From positions 1 to 64,000 of the forward strand of contig JAGVKQ010000023.1 of NCBI GenBank assembly GCA_020050435.1: a DNA stretch of 64,000 bases, written 5' to 3'. This DNA is from Candidatus Caenarcanales bacterium (GTDB taxonomy: Bacteria; Cyanobacteriota; Vampirovibrionia; 2-02-FULL-35-15). Position numbers and translations under genes: made by a program. The notes under the pieces were generated by a model that worked only from the letters and a program-made list of their open reading frames with translations, searched no databases and had not been told where the DNA came from. Positions 8,516-18,602 of the stretch are shown here, piece after piece. Every line of letters begins with the position of its first letter. Positions within the stretch are counted from its first letter, which is position 1.

Positions 8516-11245
8516 ATGTGGCAGAAAAAGAAAATATTAATAATTGTAGCTTTGACGGGTTTAAGCTTCACAATTTCAAATCAAGTAAGTGCAAATATAA
8601 ATGGAAGAAATATGACAAATTATCCGAAGCTAATAAATAACTTAAACGGTATAAAAGAATATGAATTAAAGAATGGATTAAAAATAATACTAAAGCAAAA
8701 CCATAATATCCCACTAGTAACTTTTTCTATATGGTACAGAGTAGGCTCAAGAAATGAATATGATGGAATCAGAGGAATTTCTCATTTTCTTGAACACATG
8801 ATGTTTAAAGGTACAAAAAAATTAAAAAAAGGAGAAATAGCAAGCACAATACAAAAATATGGAGGCACATTTAACGCCTTCACATTTACTGATGGAACGG
8901 CTTACTATGAAACAATACCTCCTAAGTACTTAGAAAAAGCAATCCAAATAGAATCAGACAGAATGAGGAATTCATTAATTGATCAAGATGAATTAAACCT
9001 GGAAAAAAATGTTGTTTTATCAGAACTAGAAGGTGATCAAAACAATCCTGCCGTCACATTAGATGAAAAAATAAAGTTTACTGCTTTTAATAATAGTCCT
9101 TACAAACATCCAGTTATAGGCTATAGAGAAGATATAAATAAAATCAATTCTAAAATAATGAAAGATTACTACTTGAAGTACTATGCACCTAACAATGCTT
9201 TTATTGTTCTATCTGGTGATTTTAAAGAAGCAAATGCACTTAGCCTTATAAAAGCATATTTTGGTGAGATTAAACCAACAGGAAAAATAAATCAAGAAAC
9301 AGAAAAAGACACCAATCAAATAAAAGAAAACAGAATAAAAGTAAAGAAATCTGGAACCTATAAACTGATTCAACTTTCATATCACATCCCGGAATTTAAA
9401 AATGAAGACCTATATGCATTGAATGTCATTGAAGAAATACTTTTCAAGGGGAAAAGAAGCCCTTTATATAAAAAACTTATTGATAATGGCTTAGCAACAG
9501 AGATTTCAGGAGGAAGCGATACAAGTCTTGATCCAGGACTATTTAATATAGTAGTTTCCTTAACACCAAAAGCTACGCACAAGCAGGTTGAGAAAATTAT
9601 TACAGATGAAATTAATAGTTTCATAAAAACTGAACCCAAAGAGAAAGAAGTCACAGCAGCAAAAAATAGAATTAAAGCAAATTATTTTTATGGGCTTGAT
9701 GGGTCATACTCAGAGGCAGTGAATCTTGGCTACTATGAAATCATAGACAACTGGACGACTTCACAAGAATTAATAAAAAGAATAAATAATGTTTCAAAAA
9801 CTGAACTTCCTAAAATTGCTAAAAAATACTTAAAAAAAGAAAACAGAACGATTGGTTATTTTATCCCAATTTTAAGAGAAGGGGAAAAGTATAAAAACGA
9901 ATCAATAAATGTATCAAAAACACAACACTATAAAAAGACCTCACAAATACAATCAAAGACAAAAAAACTAGAGTACAAAAAAAAGATTTTAAATAATGGC
10001 TCAGTACTTTTACACTACAACAATATAGACCTTCCTATTACATACCTTTCAGGGATAATCCCTGGTGGAAGCAGTCTATTACCCAAAGATAAAGAATGGC
10101 AAAGTGAATTAATAACAAGAATAATTAGTGATGGAAGTGAAAATTATTCTAAAAAAGATATTGAAGAGTTTTTAGATAATACAGGATCTATTATTAATTT
10201 TGCTTGTACAGATGAAGGGTTTAAATTTGACATTGTTTCATTAAATGAAAATCTAGATAGAACAATAGAGCTATTTAATGACATTATCACTAATCCTAAA
10301 TTTAAAGAGAATGAAGTAAAAAATGAAAAAAATAAAATCATTGCGGAATTAATAGAAAGCAAAGATGATACAAATGAAATAGCAAGAAGAAAAATGTCTC
10401 AGATAATTTACCCAAAAGATCACCCATACTATATAGACAGCTTTGAAAATGAAATTAAAGCTATAAAAAAAATCAAAGCAAATGATTTATACAAAACTCA
10501 CAAAGAACTCATAAATGGTACGGCAATAGTTTCATTAGTATCAAACATAAAAGGAAAAGAATTAGAGAATACGATAAGAGGGTTAAACCTTGGTATAGCA
10601 TACGATAAAAAAGTAAAATCAAGGGAAGCCAACATTCCAAATGTTCAGCTCAGAGATATACCGAAATTTGAAAATGTATTTATAACAGATAAAGAGCAAT
10701 CTGACGTATACCTTACTCACATCTCAGAAGTAAACAGATTACATCCAGATTTTTACAAGATGAATATTGCTAATTATATTCTAGGGGGAGGCACATTAAA
10801 TAGCAGATTATCCACAAAAGTAAGAGATCAATCAGGTCTTGTTTACACGGTATATTCCTATTTATCAGGTTCATTTGGAGTAGGGGAGTTTGGAATTTAT
10901 TTTGGATCGAATAATAAAAACGTTGATAAAGCTATTGAAATAATAAATAAAGAGCTTAAAATATTTACAGAAAAAGGTATAACAGAAAAAGAATTAGCAA
11001 AGACAAAAATATCACTAGTAGATTCATTCACCTCAAAGTATTTGTCATCATACAGATCAATTGGAAGTACTATTCTTGCTGTTGAATTTTACAAATTAGG
11101 AAATAACTATATAAATGACTATCCTAGAATAATTCATTCATTAAAATTAAGCGACGTTAATAAAGCTATTAAAAAATATATACTGCCTACAAAACTAAAT
11201 ACAGTTGTAGCAGGTGAGTATAAAACAACAAAACCACGAGACTAA
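8516..11245 (+). CDS. M16 family zinc peptidase, two tandem M16 units
   Basis: A zinc protease of the pitrilysin / processing-peptidase family, probably acting outside the cytoplasm: residues 1-26 are a signal peptide ending near VSA. The first half has the inverted zinc motif HFLEH at 90-94 and the distal Glu in ELEGD. The second half (from about 480) has the M16 fold signs (ITRIISDGS, and the RDQSGLVYTVYSY loop that binds substrate) but no HxxEH, the usual inactive partner. The length (909) matches two-unit bacterial M16 proteins. No clear ribosome binding site precedes the ATG. The substrate is unknown. Confidence 0.92.
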   Translation: MWQKKKILIIVALTGLSFTISNQVSANINGRNMTNYPKLINNLNGIKEYELKNGLKIILKQNHNIPLVTFSIWYRVGSRNEYDGIRGISHFLEHMMFKGTKKLKKGEIASTIQKYGGTFNAFTFTDGTAYYETIPPKYLEKAIQIESDRMRNSLIDQDELNLEKNVVLSELEGDQNNPAVTLDEKIKFTAFNNSPYKHPVIGYREDINKINSKIMKDYYLKYYAPNNAFIVLSGDFKEANALSLIKAYFGEIKPTGKINQETEKDTNQIKENRIKVKKSGTYKLIQLSYHIPEFKNEDLYALNVIEEILFKGKRSPLYKKLIDNGLATEISGGSDTSLDPGLFNIVVSLTPKATHKQVEKIITDEINSFIKTEPKEKEVTAAKNRIKANYFYGLDGSYSEAVNLGYYEIIDNWTTSQELIKRINNVSKTELPKIAKKYLKKENRTIGYFIPILREGEKYKNESINVSKTQHYKKTSQIQSKTKKLEYKKKILNNGSVLLHYNNIDLPITYLSGIIPGGSSLLPKDKEWQSELITRIISDGSENYSKKDIEEFLDNTGSIINFACTDEGFKFDIVSLNENLDRTIELFNDIITNPKFKENEVKNEKNKIIAELIESKDDTNEIARRKMSQIIYPKDHPYYIDSFENEIKAIKKIKANDLYKTHKELINGTAIVSLVSNIKGKELENTIRGLNLGIAYDKKVKSREANIPNVQLRDIPKFENVFITDKEQSDVYLTHISEVNRLHPDFYKMNIANYILGGGTLNSRLSTKVRDQSGLVYTVYSYLSGSFGVGEFGIYFGSNNKNVDKAIEIINKELKIFTEKGITEKELAKTKISLVDSFTSKYLSSYRSIGSTILAVEFYKLGNNYINDYPRIIHSLKLSDVNKAIKKYILPTKLNTVVAGEYKTTKPRD

Positions 11246-11265
11246 CCTAATAAAGGATTGGTTAG
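11242..11265. terminator. Hairpin overlapping the M16 stop codon
   Basis: CTAACC (11242-11247) pairs with GGTTAG (11260-11265), and after one bulged base AAT pairs with ATT. It sits between the M16 gene and the convergent ileS gene. There is no clear T run on either side, so termination is only a guess. Confidence 0.3.
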
Positions 11266-11272
11266 ATACGAT

Positions 11273-14104
11273 CTAAGACCTAGAATCCACAGCCTCAGCG
11301 CAGTTTAAACATATAGTTTTATGCTTTATATGACTACCAATATCAGTGCATGATTTCCAACATCTAGGGCACTTTTCTCCATTTGCAAGGAATACAAAAG
11401 CCTCGCAAACATCACTAGAAGCAGAAGATAAAACCTGAGAAGAATCAATATTAGACTTTTGCGATAAATCAACCTGTGAAACAATAAAAATAGTAGGCAA
11501 TTCAGATTCATATTTCTTCAATAAATTAAAAACATCACTACTCTTAAGAACAATTAAAACTTTAGCCTCTAAAGATTTTCCGATTTTCTTCTCAGCTCTT
11601 GAAATTTCAAGTGCTTTATTAGCCACTTCTTTAACAAGAAGAATTGATTTATAATCATTAATTAAATTTTCAGACATATAAGATTTATTTACAGATGAAA
11701 ATTTTAAAAAAAGTGCAGACTCATGATTTTTAAGCAGTCCTTTTGGGAAAGATTTCCAAATATCTTCAGCAAGATGAGGCAAAACAGGAGCTAAAATGGG
11801 TAACAAAGAGCTTAGTATTTCTTTTAAAACAAATTGAACAGCATTTCTAGAAGCTGGACTTCCTGCATAAAGCCTATCCTTTACAATATCAAAATAAAAG
11901 CTGGACAAATCAACAGAGCAATAGTTTTGAAGGATTTGATAAAACTTATAAAATTCAAAAGAGGTAAACGATTTATACACCTCATCCTTCACTTCCTGTA
12001 GCCTATGAAGTGCATACTTATCTATAGACCAAAGGTCATCATATGTAATTTTTATATTAGCTTCATCGTAATCATATAAATTACCTAAAACAAATCTAAT
12101 AGTATTTCTAACATTTCTATATACATCAGCTAGCTGCTTAAGCATATTCTGACCTATTTTCATGTCAGAACTATAATCTGTACTAGCGACCCAAAGCCTT
12201 AAAATATCTGCACCATATTCAGATATAACCTTTTCAGGGTCTACAACATTCCCTAAAGATTTAGACATTTTACGTCCATTTTCATCTAGTACAAAACCAT
12301 GAGTTAAAACTGTTTTATATGGAGCAACACCGTTAATAGCCACAGAAGTAAGCAATGAAGATTGAAACCATCCTCTATGCTGATCACTACCTTCTAAATA
12401 CATTACATCAGAGATATTAGCCAAATCAGGATTTTGTTTTACTACAGAATAATGAGTAGAGCCAGAATCAAACCAAACATCCATAGTGTCTGTTTCTTTT
12501 TTAAAGTTGGAACTGCCACAATTACATTTATAACCATTCGGCAATAAATCCTGGGCTTCTTTTTCCCACCAAATACTGGATCCAGATTTTTTTACAATTG
12601 ATGAAACATTATTTATAATTTCAGAGTTTAGATGCAAAGCATTACAATCAATGCAATAAAAAGCCGGGATTGGAACACCCCATATTCTCTGCCTGCTAAT
12701 ACACCAGTCAGTACGAGACTCAACCATAGAATAAATTCTATTTTCACCAACAGCAGGTATCCATTTTACTTTTTTAATTTGATCTAATGCCTGAGTTCTA
12801 AAATCTCTTACACTGCAAAACCATTGATCAGTTGCTCTGAATATTATCGGTGTTTTTGATCTCCAACAATGAGGATAACTATGCAAATAATCCTCTTGTT
12901 TAAGTAAAGAACCATTTTCAGAAAGGATTTCAATCACTTTCAAATTAGCACCTTTATGAACATAAAGTCCTTTTAAAACAGGTGAAGCTTCTTCTGTTAA
13001 AAGCCCCTTAGAATCAACAGGAGAAATAGATTTCAATCCATATTTTTGACCTACAGCAAAATCTTCAAGACCATGTCCCGGAGCAGTATGAACACATCCA
13101 GTACCAGCTTCTAAAGTAACGTGATCACCTAAAATAATCGGGCTTTCTCTATCAATAAAAGGATGACTACAAACGGAATTCTCAAGACTCTTTCCAGAAA
13201 CAGTTTCCAAGATAGAGAATTCTTCTTCAAGTTTCTTAGAGAATTCAGACAACATTCCTTCAGCCAGCAATAAGTGACCAAACTTATTAGACTTAACAAC
13301 AACATACATAAATTTTTCATTCAAACAAACAGCTAGATTCCCTGGCAAAGTCCAAGGGGTAGTAGTCCAAATAACAGCTTTTAAGTCTTTGTATTTTTCT
13401 AGAGATTTAGAATCATTAGAAAACTTTAAAAAATTAAACCCTACATAAATACTCTGTGACTTATAATTCTCTACATACTCTACTTCAGCTTCTGCTAATG
13501 CAGTCTGACAGGTCGGACACCAATAAACAGGTTTTAAGCCTCTATAAATATACTTGGCATCAACCATCTTTCCAAAAAGATCTAACTGAGCAGCTTCAAA
13601 CTCTGGATAAATAGTCATATAAGAATTATCCCAGTCACCTAAAACACCGAGTCTTTTAAATTTAACTTCCTGAGATTTTCTATTCACCATGACAAATTCA
13701 GTACACTCTTTTCTTAACTGAACAGGATCAAGGGGGAGATTTGAATCCTTTTTTTTATCTTTAGAAATAGCACTTTCAATAGGTAAGCCATGACAATCAA
13801 AGCCTGGTACATATGGAGAATAGAAACCTTGTAAAGTCTTATACTTCACAACTATATCTTTTAAAATTTTATTTAAAGCTGTTCCTATATGGATATTAGG
13901 TGAGCTTAAATATGGAGGTCCATCATGAAGCAAAAAGCTACCAATGTTAGTTTTTTTTCTCTCTTCTAAAACTTTTTTATAAATATCACTTTCAAACCAG
14001 AATTTCTGAATTTCAGGTTCACGCTTAGGTCCATCACCTCTCATAGGAAAATCTGTTTGAGGTAAGTTTAAAGTATCTTTGTAATTAACTGTCTCTTCTA
14101 GCAC
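11273..14104 (-). CDS. ileS: Isoleucyl-tRNA synthetase
   Basis: Charges tRNA-Ile with isoleucine. It is a class Ia synthetase of 943 residues, the normal bacterial length. The N-terminal DFPMRGDGPKREPEIQKFW region, the KMSKS loop (GRKMSKSLGN), the CP1 editing insert (TTPWTLPGN) and a C-terminal zinc site (CPRC then CLNC) are all present. The ATP motif usually written HIGH reads HIGT here (NIHIGTALNK), the one deviation I see. There is no T-box leader in the 45 bases upstream; that gap instead holds a copy of the AATTGAGAATTGAAAA repeat. It follows argB on the same strand and may be co-transcribed with rnc and argB. Confidence 0.97.
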   Translation of the reverse strand: MLEETVNYKDTLNLPQTDFPMRGDGPKREPEIQKFWFESDIYKKVLEERKKTNIGSFLLHDGPPYLSSPNIHIGTALNKILKDIVVKYKTLQGFYSPYVPGFDCHGLPIESAISKDKKKDSNLPLDPVQLRKECTEFVMVNRKSQEVKFKRLGVLGDWDNSYMTIYPEFEAAQLDLFGKMVDAKYIYRGLKPVYWCPTCQTALAEAEVEYVENYKSQSIYVGFNFLKFSNDSKSLEKYKDLKAVIWTTTPWTLPGNLAVCLNEKFMYVVVKSNKFGHLLLAEGMLSEFSKKLEEEFSILETVSGKSLENSVCSHPFIDRESPIILGDHVTLEAGTGCVHTAPGHGLEDFAVGQKYGLKSISPVDSKGLLTEEASPVLKGLYVHKGANLKVIEILSENGSLLKQEDYLHSYPHCWRSKTPIIFRATDQWFCSVRDFRTQALDQIKKVKWIPAVGENRIYSMVESRTDWCISRQRIWGVPIPAFYCIDCNALHLNSEIINNVSSIVKKSGSSIWWEKEAQDLLPNGYKCNCGSSNFKKETDTMDVWFDSGSTHYSVVKQNPDLANISDVMYLEGSDQHRGWFQSSLLTSVAINGVAPYKTVLTHGFVLDENGRKMSKSLGNVVDPEKVISEYGADILRLWVASTDYSSDMKIGQNMLKQLADVYRNVRNTIRFVLGNLYDYDEANIKITYDDLWSIDKYALHRLQEVKDEVYKSFTSFEFYKFYQILQNYCSVDLSSFYFDIVKDRLYAGSPASRNAVQFVLKEILSSLLPILAPVLPHLAEDIWKSFPKGLLKNHESALFLKFSSVNKSYMSENLINDYKSILLVKEVANKALEISRAEKKIGKSLEAKVLIVLKSSDVFNLLKKYESELPTIFIVSQVDLSQKSNIDSSQVLSSASSDVCEAFVFLANGEKCPRCWKSCTDIGSHIKHKTICLNCAEAVDSRS

Positions 14105-14131
14105 TCAATTTTCCTCATTTTCAACTTTTTA

Positions 14132-14147
14132 TTTTCAATTCTCAATT
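14132..14147 (-). repeat. AATTGAGAATTGAAAA repeat word between argB and ileS
   Basis: On the minus strand this reads AATTGAGAATTGAAAA, identical to 5061-5076 in the gpsA-atpD gap. The neighbouring bases are made of similar words (TTGAAAAT, AATTGAG). In so AT-rich a genome a single 16-base match could be chance, but both copies lie in intergenic gaps. Confidence 0.45.
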
Positions 14148-14149
14148 AC

Positions 14150-15034
14150 CTACTTAACTATCATAGTCCCAATACCTGAATCTGTAAGTATTTCAAAAAG
14201 TATAGAGTGTTTTTGACTACCGTCAATTATATGTACCGCTGAAACTCCCTTTTTTATAGCGGAGGAGGCAGATTCTGTTTTTGGGATCATGCCACCTGAA
14301 ATAACTTTTGATTTAACAAGCTTATTTACTTCAGATATTGTAAGTTTAGAAATTAAAGATGAAGGATCTTTGTGTTTTCTTAAAACACCTGGCGTATCCG
14401 TCATTAATATTAATTTATAGGCTTTAATAGCTGTAGCAATTTCACAAGCCACGGTATCAGCATTAATATTATAGTTTTGTCCTTTTGAATCAGCACCTAC
14501 AGAACTAATAACAGGAATAAAACCTTTTTCAATGAGAGTCAATAAAATAGAAGTATCAACTTTATTCACATCACCAATAAAACCAAATTTTTTCATTTTA
14601 GGTATAGGCTTAGCATCAAAAAGCTTTCCATCTTTACCACAAAGACCAATAGATTTCCCACCAGAAACATTAATCAAATTAACCAGATCTTTTTGAACTT
14701 TGCCGACTAGAACCATTTCAACGATTTCCATGGTTTTAGAATCTGTAACTCTATGACCATCAACAAACTTTACTGGCAGATTTAGCCTTTTTGACATTTC
14801 ACTAATTTCAGGTCCACCACCATGTACAATTACAATTTTTATTCCAACACAACTAAGTAAAACAAAATCTCTAATAGTAAGTTTTTTTAGCGTGCTATCA
14901 GTCATAGCAGCACCACCATATTTAATTACAAAGATTTTGTCTTGAAATTTTTGTATGTACGGAAGTGCCTGAGATAAAACTTCAACTCTTGACAATGAAT
15001 CCGTTTGTTGTGTTTTAGACTTTGATGTTGACAT
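14150..15034 (-). CDS. argB: Acetylglutamate kinase
   Basis: Phosphorylates N-acetyl-L-glutamate, the second step of arginine synthesis. The amino-acid-kinase signatures are visible: KYGGAAM near residue 39, VHGGGPEIS, GLCGKDG, NINADTVACEIA and a C-terminal GTMI. The length (294) is normal. The extra N-terminal helix (about 1-30) is of the type found in arginine-inhibited hexameric enzymes, so feedback control is possible. The gene overlaps rnc by 20 bases; AAGGA stands just before its ATG inside rnc, which supports this start. No other arg gene is nearby. Confidence 0.95.
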   Translation of the reverse strand: MSTSKSKTQQTDSLSRVEVLSQALPYIQKFQDKIFVIKYGGAAMTDSTLKKLTIRDFVLLSCVGIKIVIVHGGGPEISEMSKRLNLPVKFVDGHRVTDSKTMEIVEMVLVGKVQKDLVNLINVSGGKSIGLCGKDGKLFDAKPIPKMKKFGFIGDVNKVDTSILLTLIEKGFIPVISSVGADSKGQNYNINADTVACEIATAIKAYKLILMTDTPGVLRKHKDPSSLISKLTISEVNKLVKSKVISGGMIPKTESASSAIKKGVSAVHIIDGSQKHSILFEILTDSGIGTMIVK

Positions 15035-15743
15035 ACGATTCCTTTTGATTACTTTTTAAAAATATCATTGCATTTCTTGCTGCATCTTGGCTAGCTTCTT
15101 TTTTTGTTTTTCCTTTACCTCTTGCCAACTCATTATTATTCAATAAAACAGCAACTTCAAATTCCTTGATATGATCAGGTCCGGTTTCAACTATAGTCTT
15201 GTACACAGGTAAACCTAACTTCTGACCTTGTGTGTGCTCCTGCAAAGAAGCTTTAAAGTTATCTTTTTCTTTGTCCTTATCAGCAAGTTCAATATAACAG
15301 CCCCAATTGTCTAGAATAAAATCCTTTGTTATTTTAGAGCCACATTCATAGTAAATAACAGCAAGTAATGCTTCAACAGAATCAGCAATTATAGAAACTG
15401 GCGGGGATTTTTTTTCATTTTTTCCCATCAAAAGATACTTTTTCAAATTTAATTTATTTGCTACGTGAGTTAACACTTTTTCACTGACAACAAATGCTCT
15501 TAATTTACTCAATTGACCTTCAGCATAATCAGGGTATTTTTGCATTATATACTCACTGACATAAAGCTTCAAAACAGCATCACCAAAGAATTCCAACCTT
15601 TCATTATCTAAAAGTTTCTTTTTTGAATTTTCCTTAACATAAGACCCGTGTGTTAATGCAGTATTTAAAAGTTTAATATCTTTTATATTCAAACCTAAAG
15701 AGTTTGAAAACAGTATTAATTCTTTTTTTCTATCCTCTTTCAT
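15015..15743 (-). CDS. rnc: Ribonuclease III
   Basis: Double-strand-specific endoribonuclease for rRNA and mRNA processing. The N-terminal catalytic domain has ERLEFFGDAVL with the metal-binding Glu and Asp, and the second acidic helix DSVEALLAVIYY. The C-terminal dsRNA-binding domain (about 165-235) has GKGKTKKEASQDAA. At 242 residues the length is normal. The Lys-rich segment LGKNEKKSPP looks like a surface loop. It is first gene of the rnc-argB-ileS run and divergent from ybeY. Confidence 0.96.
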   Translation of the reverse strand: MKEDRKKELILFSNSLGLNIKDIKLLNTALTHGSYVKENSKKKLLDNERLEFFGDAVLKLYVSEYIMQKYPDYAEGQLSKLRAFVVSEKVLTHVANKLNLKKYLLMGKNEKKSPPVSIIADSVEALLAVIYYECGSKITKDFILDNWGCYIELADKDKEKDNFKASLQEHTQGQKLGLPVYKTIVETGPDHIKEFEVAVLLNNNELARGKGKTKKEASQDAARNAMIFLKSNQKESYVNIKV

Positions 15744-15832
15744 AATTGAATGTAAGCCCTACTTTTTTTTAAGGAATTAATATTTTAAGCCAACAAGCTA
15801 AAAGATATTAAGTAAATGCTAAGATAAAAACT

Positions 15833-16297
15833 ATGAATAATCAATTTGAAATATTAATTAGAGAAAAATCAGACATTAAGTCAAGACAGTGGTGGAAGAA
15901 GGAAATATTAAAAGGACTCAGCTATATATCCAAAACGCTACCGAAAAAAACAGTTAATTCATCAAAAAAATGCTCATTTACACTATTAATTACAGGTGAT
16001 AAAGAAATACAAAATCTAAACAAAGAATTTAGAAAGAAAAATAAAGCAACAGATGTCTTATCATTTCATCTAAGAAAAGATTTACAGATAAAAAACAATT
16101 ATCTAGGAGATATTGTTATTTCTAGTAATACAGCAATAAAACAAGCTAAAGGAAAAAAGATTCCCATCGAAAATGAATTAATATTACTTTTTATACATGG
16201 ATACTTACATCTTTTGGGATATGATCATATTAAAAAAAAAGATGCAAAAGTTATGTTTAAATTTCAGAATGGAATCATGAAAGAGCTTATTTACTAA
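15833..16297 (+). CDS. ybeY: Endoribonuclease YbeY
   Basis: Metal-dependent RNase for 16S rRNA 3' end maturation and ribosome quality control. The zinc signature HGYLHLLGYDH is exact (HxxxHxxxxxH). Upstream motifs KATDVLSFHL and LGDIVIS belong to the same family. Length 154 is normal. Its stop overlaps the cysS start by one base (TAATG), so the two genes are translationally linked. Confidence 0.95.
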   Translation: MNNQFEILIREKSDIKSRQWWKKEILKGLSYISKTLPKKTVNSSKKCSFTLLITGDKEIQNLNKEFRKKNKATDVLSFHLRKDLQIKNNYLGDIVISSNTAIKQAKGKKIPIENELILLFIHGYLHLLGYDHIKKKDAKVMFKFQNGIMKELIY

Positions 16298-17682
16298 TGA
16301 AAAGTATAAAACTTTATGACTCACTAAAAAAAACGCAGCTCGATTACGACAGCTGTGGGAGAAGCACTATAAACATTTATAGCTGTGGTCCAACTGTATA
16401 TGATCACTCACATATTGGACATGCAAGGTCATCAATAACCTGGGATTTTATAGTTAGGTTTTTAAGATCAATTGGATACACAGTAGTTTGGACAAGAAAT
16501 ATTACAGACATTGATGACAAAATAATCAACAAGTCAAAAGATTTAAAAATGCATCCAGATAAGGTGGCAAGGATATATTCACATTCATACCATGAAGACA
16601 TGATAAACCTTAATGTAGACTGGCCAGATTATGAACCTCATGCTACACAATACCTCTCTCACATGTATAGCTTTATAGAGAAGTTAATTAAAAAGGGAGC
16701 TGCTTATGTAATTGATAGTGATGTATATTTTTCAATTGCATCATTCAAACATTATGGATGCTTAAAAGGTCAACCAGTAGAAGAATTAGAAAAAGGATTT
16801 GGAAGAGTAGAACCAAATCCTAGGAAAAAACACCCACTTGACTTTGCTTTGTGGAAAGGTGTAAAAGAAGAAAATGAGTATTCTTTTGAAAGTCCATGGG
16901 GAAAAGGCAGACCAGGATGGCACCTTGAATGTTCAGCTATGTGCGACTCTTTATATGGCACCAATTTAGATATTCACTGCGGAGGAGATGATTTAATTTT
17001 TCCTCACCATGAAAATGAAATAGCACAATCAGAAATGGCATCAGGTCCATTTGCAAGGTATTGGCTTCACAATGGAATGATTATGGTAAATGGGAAGAAA
17101 ATGGCAAAATCAGATGGGAATTTTATAACTATAAAAGAAGCATTAAAAACGACTTCAGGAAATGCAATTAGATTTTTTGTATTAAACAGCCATTACAGAA
17201 TGCCTTTAAACTATACAGAAGAAGGGATTCAAGCTGCACAAAATGGAATAAACAGATTATCAGAAGCACTATCTGATATAAACTTTAATCCCTATTTAAT
17301 TACAAGTATTGAAAATGATTTCATAAAAGAATTTAATGAGGTTTTATCAAATGACTTTAATAGCCCTCAAGCACTAGCAATTCTATTTAAAATTACAGAT
17401 ACAATCAACATAGAAAAGAATAAAAATAAAAAAGAGGAGCTACAAAAAACATTAATAGTCCTATCAAAAATATTAGGATTCAACCTGATTGATAATAATG
17501 ACATATCCCTAAAAGAAAATACTCTCAGTAAACTTATAGACAAATTACTAGGATGGAGAAGTGACTATAAAACTAAAAAAGAATTTGAGAATGCTGATAA
17601 AATTAGAAATCTTTTAAAAGACAGTAATATAGAGATAAAAGATCTTCCTAACAATCAAATCAAATGGCAAATAAAACTATGA
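16297..17682 (+). CDS. cysS: Cysteinyl-tRNA synthetase
   Basis: Charges tRNA-Cys. Class Ia synthetase of 461 residues with YSCGPTVYD (first zinc cysteine), HIGHARS, GWHLECSAM, the GGDDLIFPHHENE motif carrying zinc ligands, and KMAKSDGN in place of the usual KMSKS. The C-terminal helical anticodon-binding region has the common ending of the family. It is joined to ybeY by a one-base overlap and to the next gene by an ATGA overlap. Confidence 0.97.
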   Translation: MKSIKLYDSLKKTQLDYDSCGRSTINIYSCGPTVYDHSHIGHARSSITWDFIVRFLRSIGYTVVWTRNITDIDDKIINKSKDLKMHPDKVARIYSHSYHEDMINLNVDWPDYEPHATQYLSHMYSFIEKLIKKGAAYVIDSDVYFSIASFKHYGCLKGQPVEELEKGFGRVEPNPRKKHPLDFALWKGVKEENEYSFESPWGKGRPGWHLECSAMCDSLYGTNLDIHCGGDDLIFPHHENEIAQSEMASGPFARYWLHNGMIMVNGKKMAKSDGNFITIKEALKTTSGNAIRFFVLNSHYRMPLNYTEEGIQAAQNGINRLSEALSDINFNPYLITSIENDFIKEFNEVLSNDFNSPQALAILFKITDTINIEKNKNKKEELQKTLIVLSKILGFNLIDNNDISLKENTLSKLIDKLLGWRSDYKTKKEFENADKIRNLLKDSNIEIKDLPNNQIKWQIKL

Positions 17683-18530
17683 AAAAACAAACATTAACAT
17701 CCTTACTAGCACTGATTTTATTTCTTAATTCATCCATAGCCTTAAGTGCCAATGGAAAAGTAGAAGAGATCATTCCAAGAGAAGCCATCTTAACGAATTT
17801 AAGCAACCTCATCCTAAATAAAGATTGTGCTGAAGATATAACTAAGCTAGAAGAAGTTTTAAAAGTAAGAAGACCTAGAAATGTTTTTATAGAACATTGG
17901 ATCGTACAAGAATCGACAAATAAAAAACTATTAAAAGAAATAAGAAAAGTAACAAATAAATATAATTCAAAATTGTATTTTGTCACTGGAAAAAATACAT
18001 GGTTTGGTCAAAGAGCTGCTGAACATCTCATCCCGCTCTATAAAGAATATGGTAAATATATAGATGGCATTGTTTTAAGAATTGAACCAAATAGAGTAAA
18101 TATTTGGAGAGAAGATGATGACTCTATGAAAGTTCAAGTATTAAATCAGATGTTAGATGGATATGCCGCAGTTTATTCATTTGCAAAAAAAATTGGAAAA
18201 AGCTTTATTGTTGAGTTTCCATTTTGGTTAACTGACTTTCAAGGCCCAAAAAGAACATTTCCTGATGATGCCTGCATCTATGCTGATAAAGTTATTTTTC
18301 TCATAGATAATGAAGAAAAATTAAATACTATAAACATTCCTTGGAATGACATTACATGCCATTATCTTATTAATTTAGGGAAAAGGGCTACAAGACAAAA
18401 TGATGAAAAAATCAAAGAAATTTACCAAACCTTAAATAAAAAATTGATATTAAATTCAACTTTTAGTGGTTACATTATAGACTCAGACTCAAGTCTAGAT
18501 AATAAGATTGAAACGGATTCAGAAAACTAG
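17679..18530 (+). CDS. Hypothetical exported protein, possible TIM-barrel fold
   Basis: The family is not recognised. The start is placed at the ATG at 17679 because it overlaps the cysS stop as ATGA and begins directly with a signal peptide (MKKQTLTSLLALILFLNSS). The mature part alternates strands and helices, with acidic ends such as DGIVLRIEP and FIVEFPFW, reminiscent of barrel glycosidase-like proteins; this is only an impression. A basic segment LKVRRPRNVFIEHW is notable. The tail is acidic. Translational coupling to cysS is visible; any functional link is unknown. Confidence 0.72.
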   Translation: MKKQTLTSLLALILFLNSSIALSANGKVEEIIPREAILTNLSNLILNKDCAEDITKLEEVLKVRRPRNVFIEHWIVQESTNKKLLKEIRKVTNKYNSKLYFVTGKNTWFGQRAAEHLIPLYKEYGKYIDGIVLRIEPNRVNIWREDDDSMKVQVLNQMLDGYAAVYSFAKKIGKSFIVEFPFWLTDFQGPKRTFPDDACIYADKVIFLIDNEEKLNTINIPWNDITCHYLINLGKRATRQNDEKIKEIYQTLNKKLILNSTFSGYIIDSDSSLDNKIETDSEN

Positions 18531-18543
18531 ACAGTAAACTTAA

Positions 18544-18570
18544 TGTAACCCATTCAAAGACTTGGTTACA
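18544..18570 (+). other. Inverted repeat after the exported-protein gene
   Basis: TGTAACC (18544-18550) pairs with GGTTACA (18564-18570) around a 13-base loop, 14 bases after the stop codon. No T run follows, so it may be a weak terminator or an RNA-stabilising hairpin. Confidence 0.35.
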
Positions 18571-18602
18571 AAACCTACCCTTAGGGAATAAAGACTCTAT
18601 CT

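Noticed and set aside
14105-14149. T-box leader upstream of ileS
   Set aside because: The gap is 45 bases, holds a repeat word and lies inside a gene run; no T-box or specifier stem is visible.
15789-15800. GCCAACAAGCTA as a third copy of the tRNA-adjacent element
   Set aside because: Only the 12-base outer word matches, with one mismatch, and no stem lies next to it; chance is likely in AT-rich DNA.
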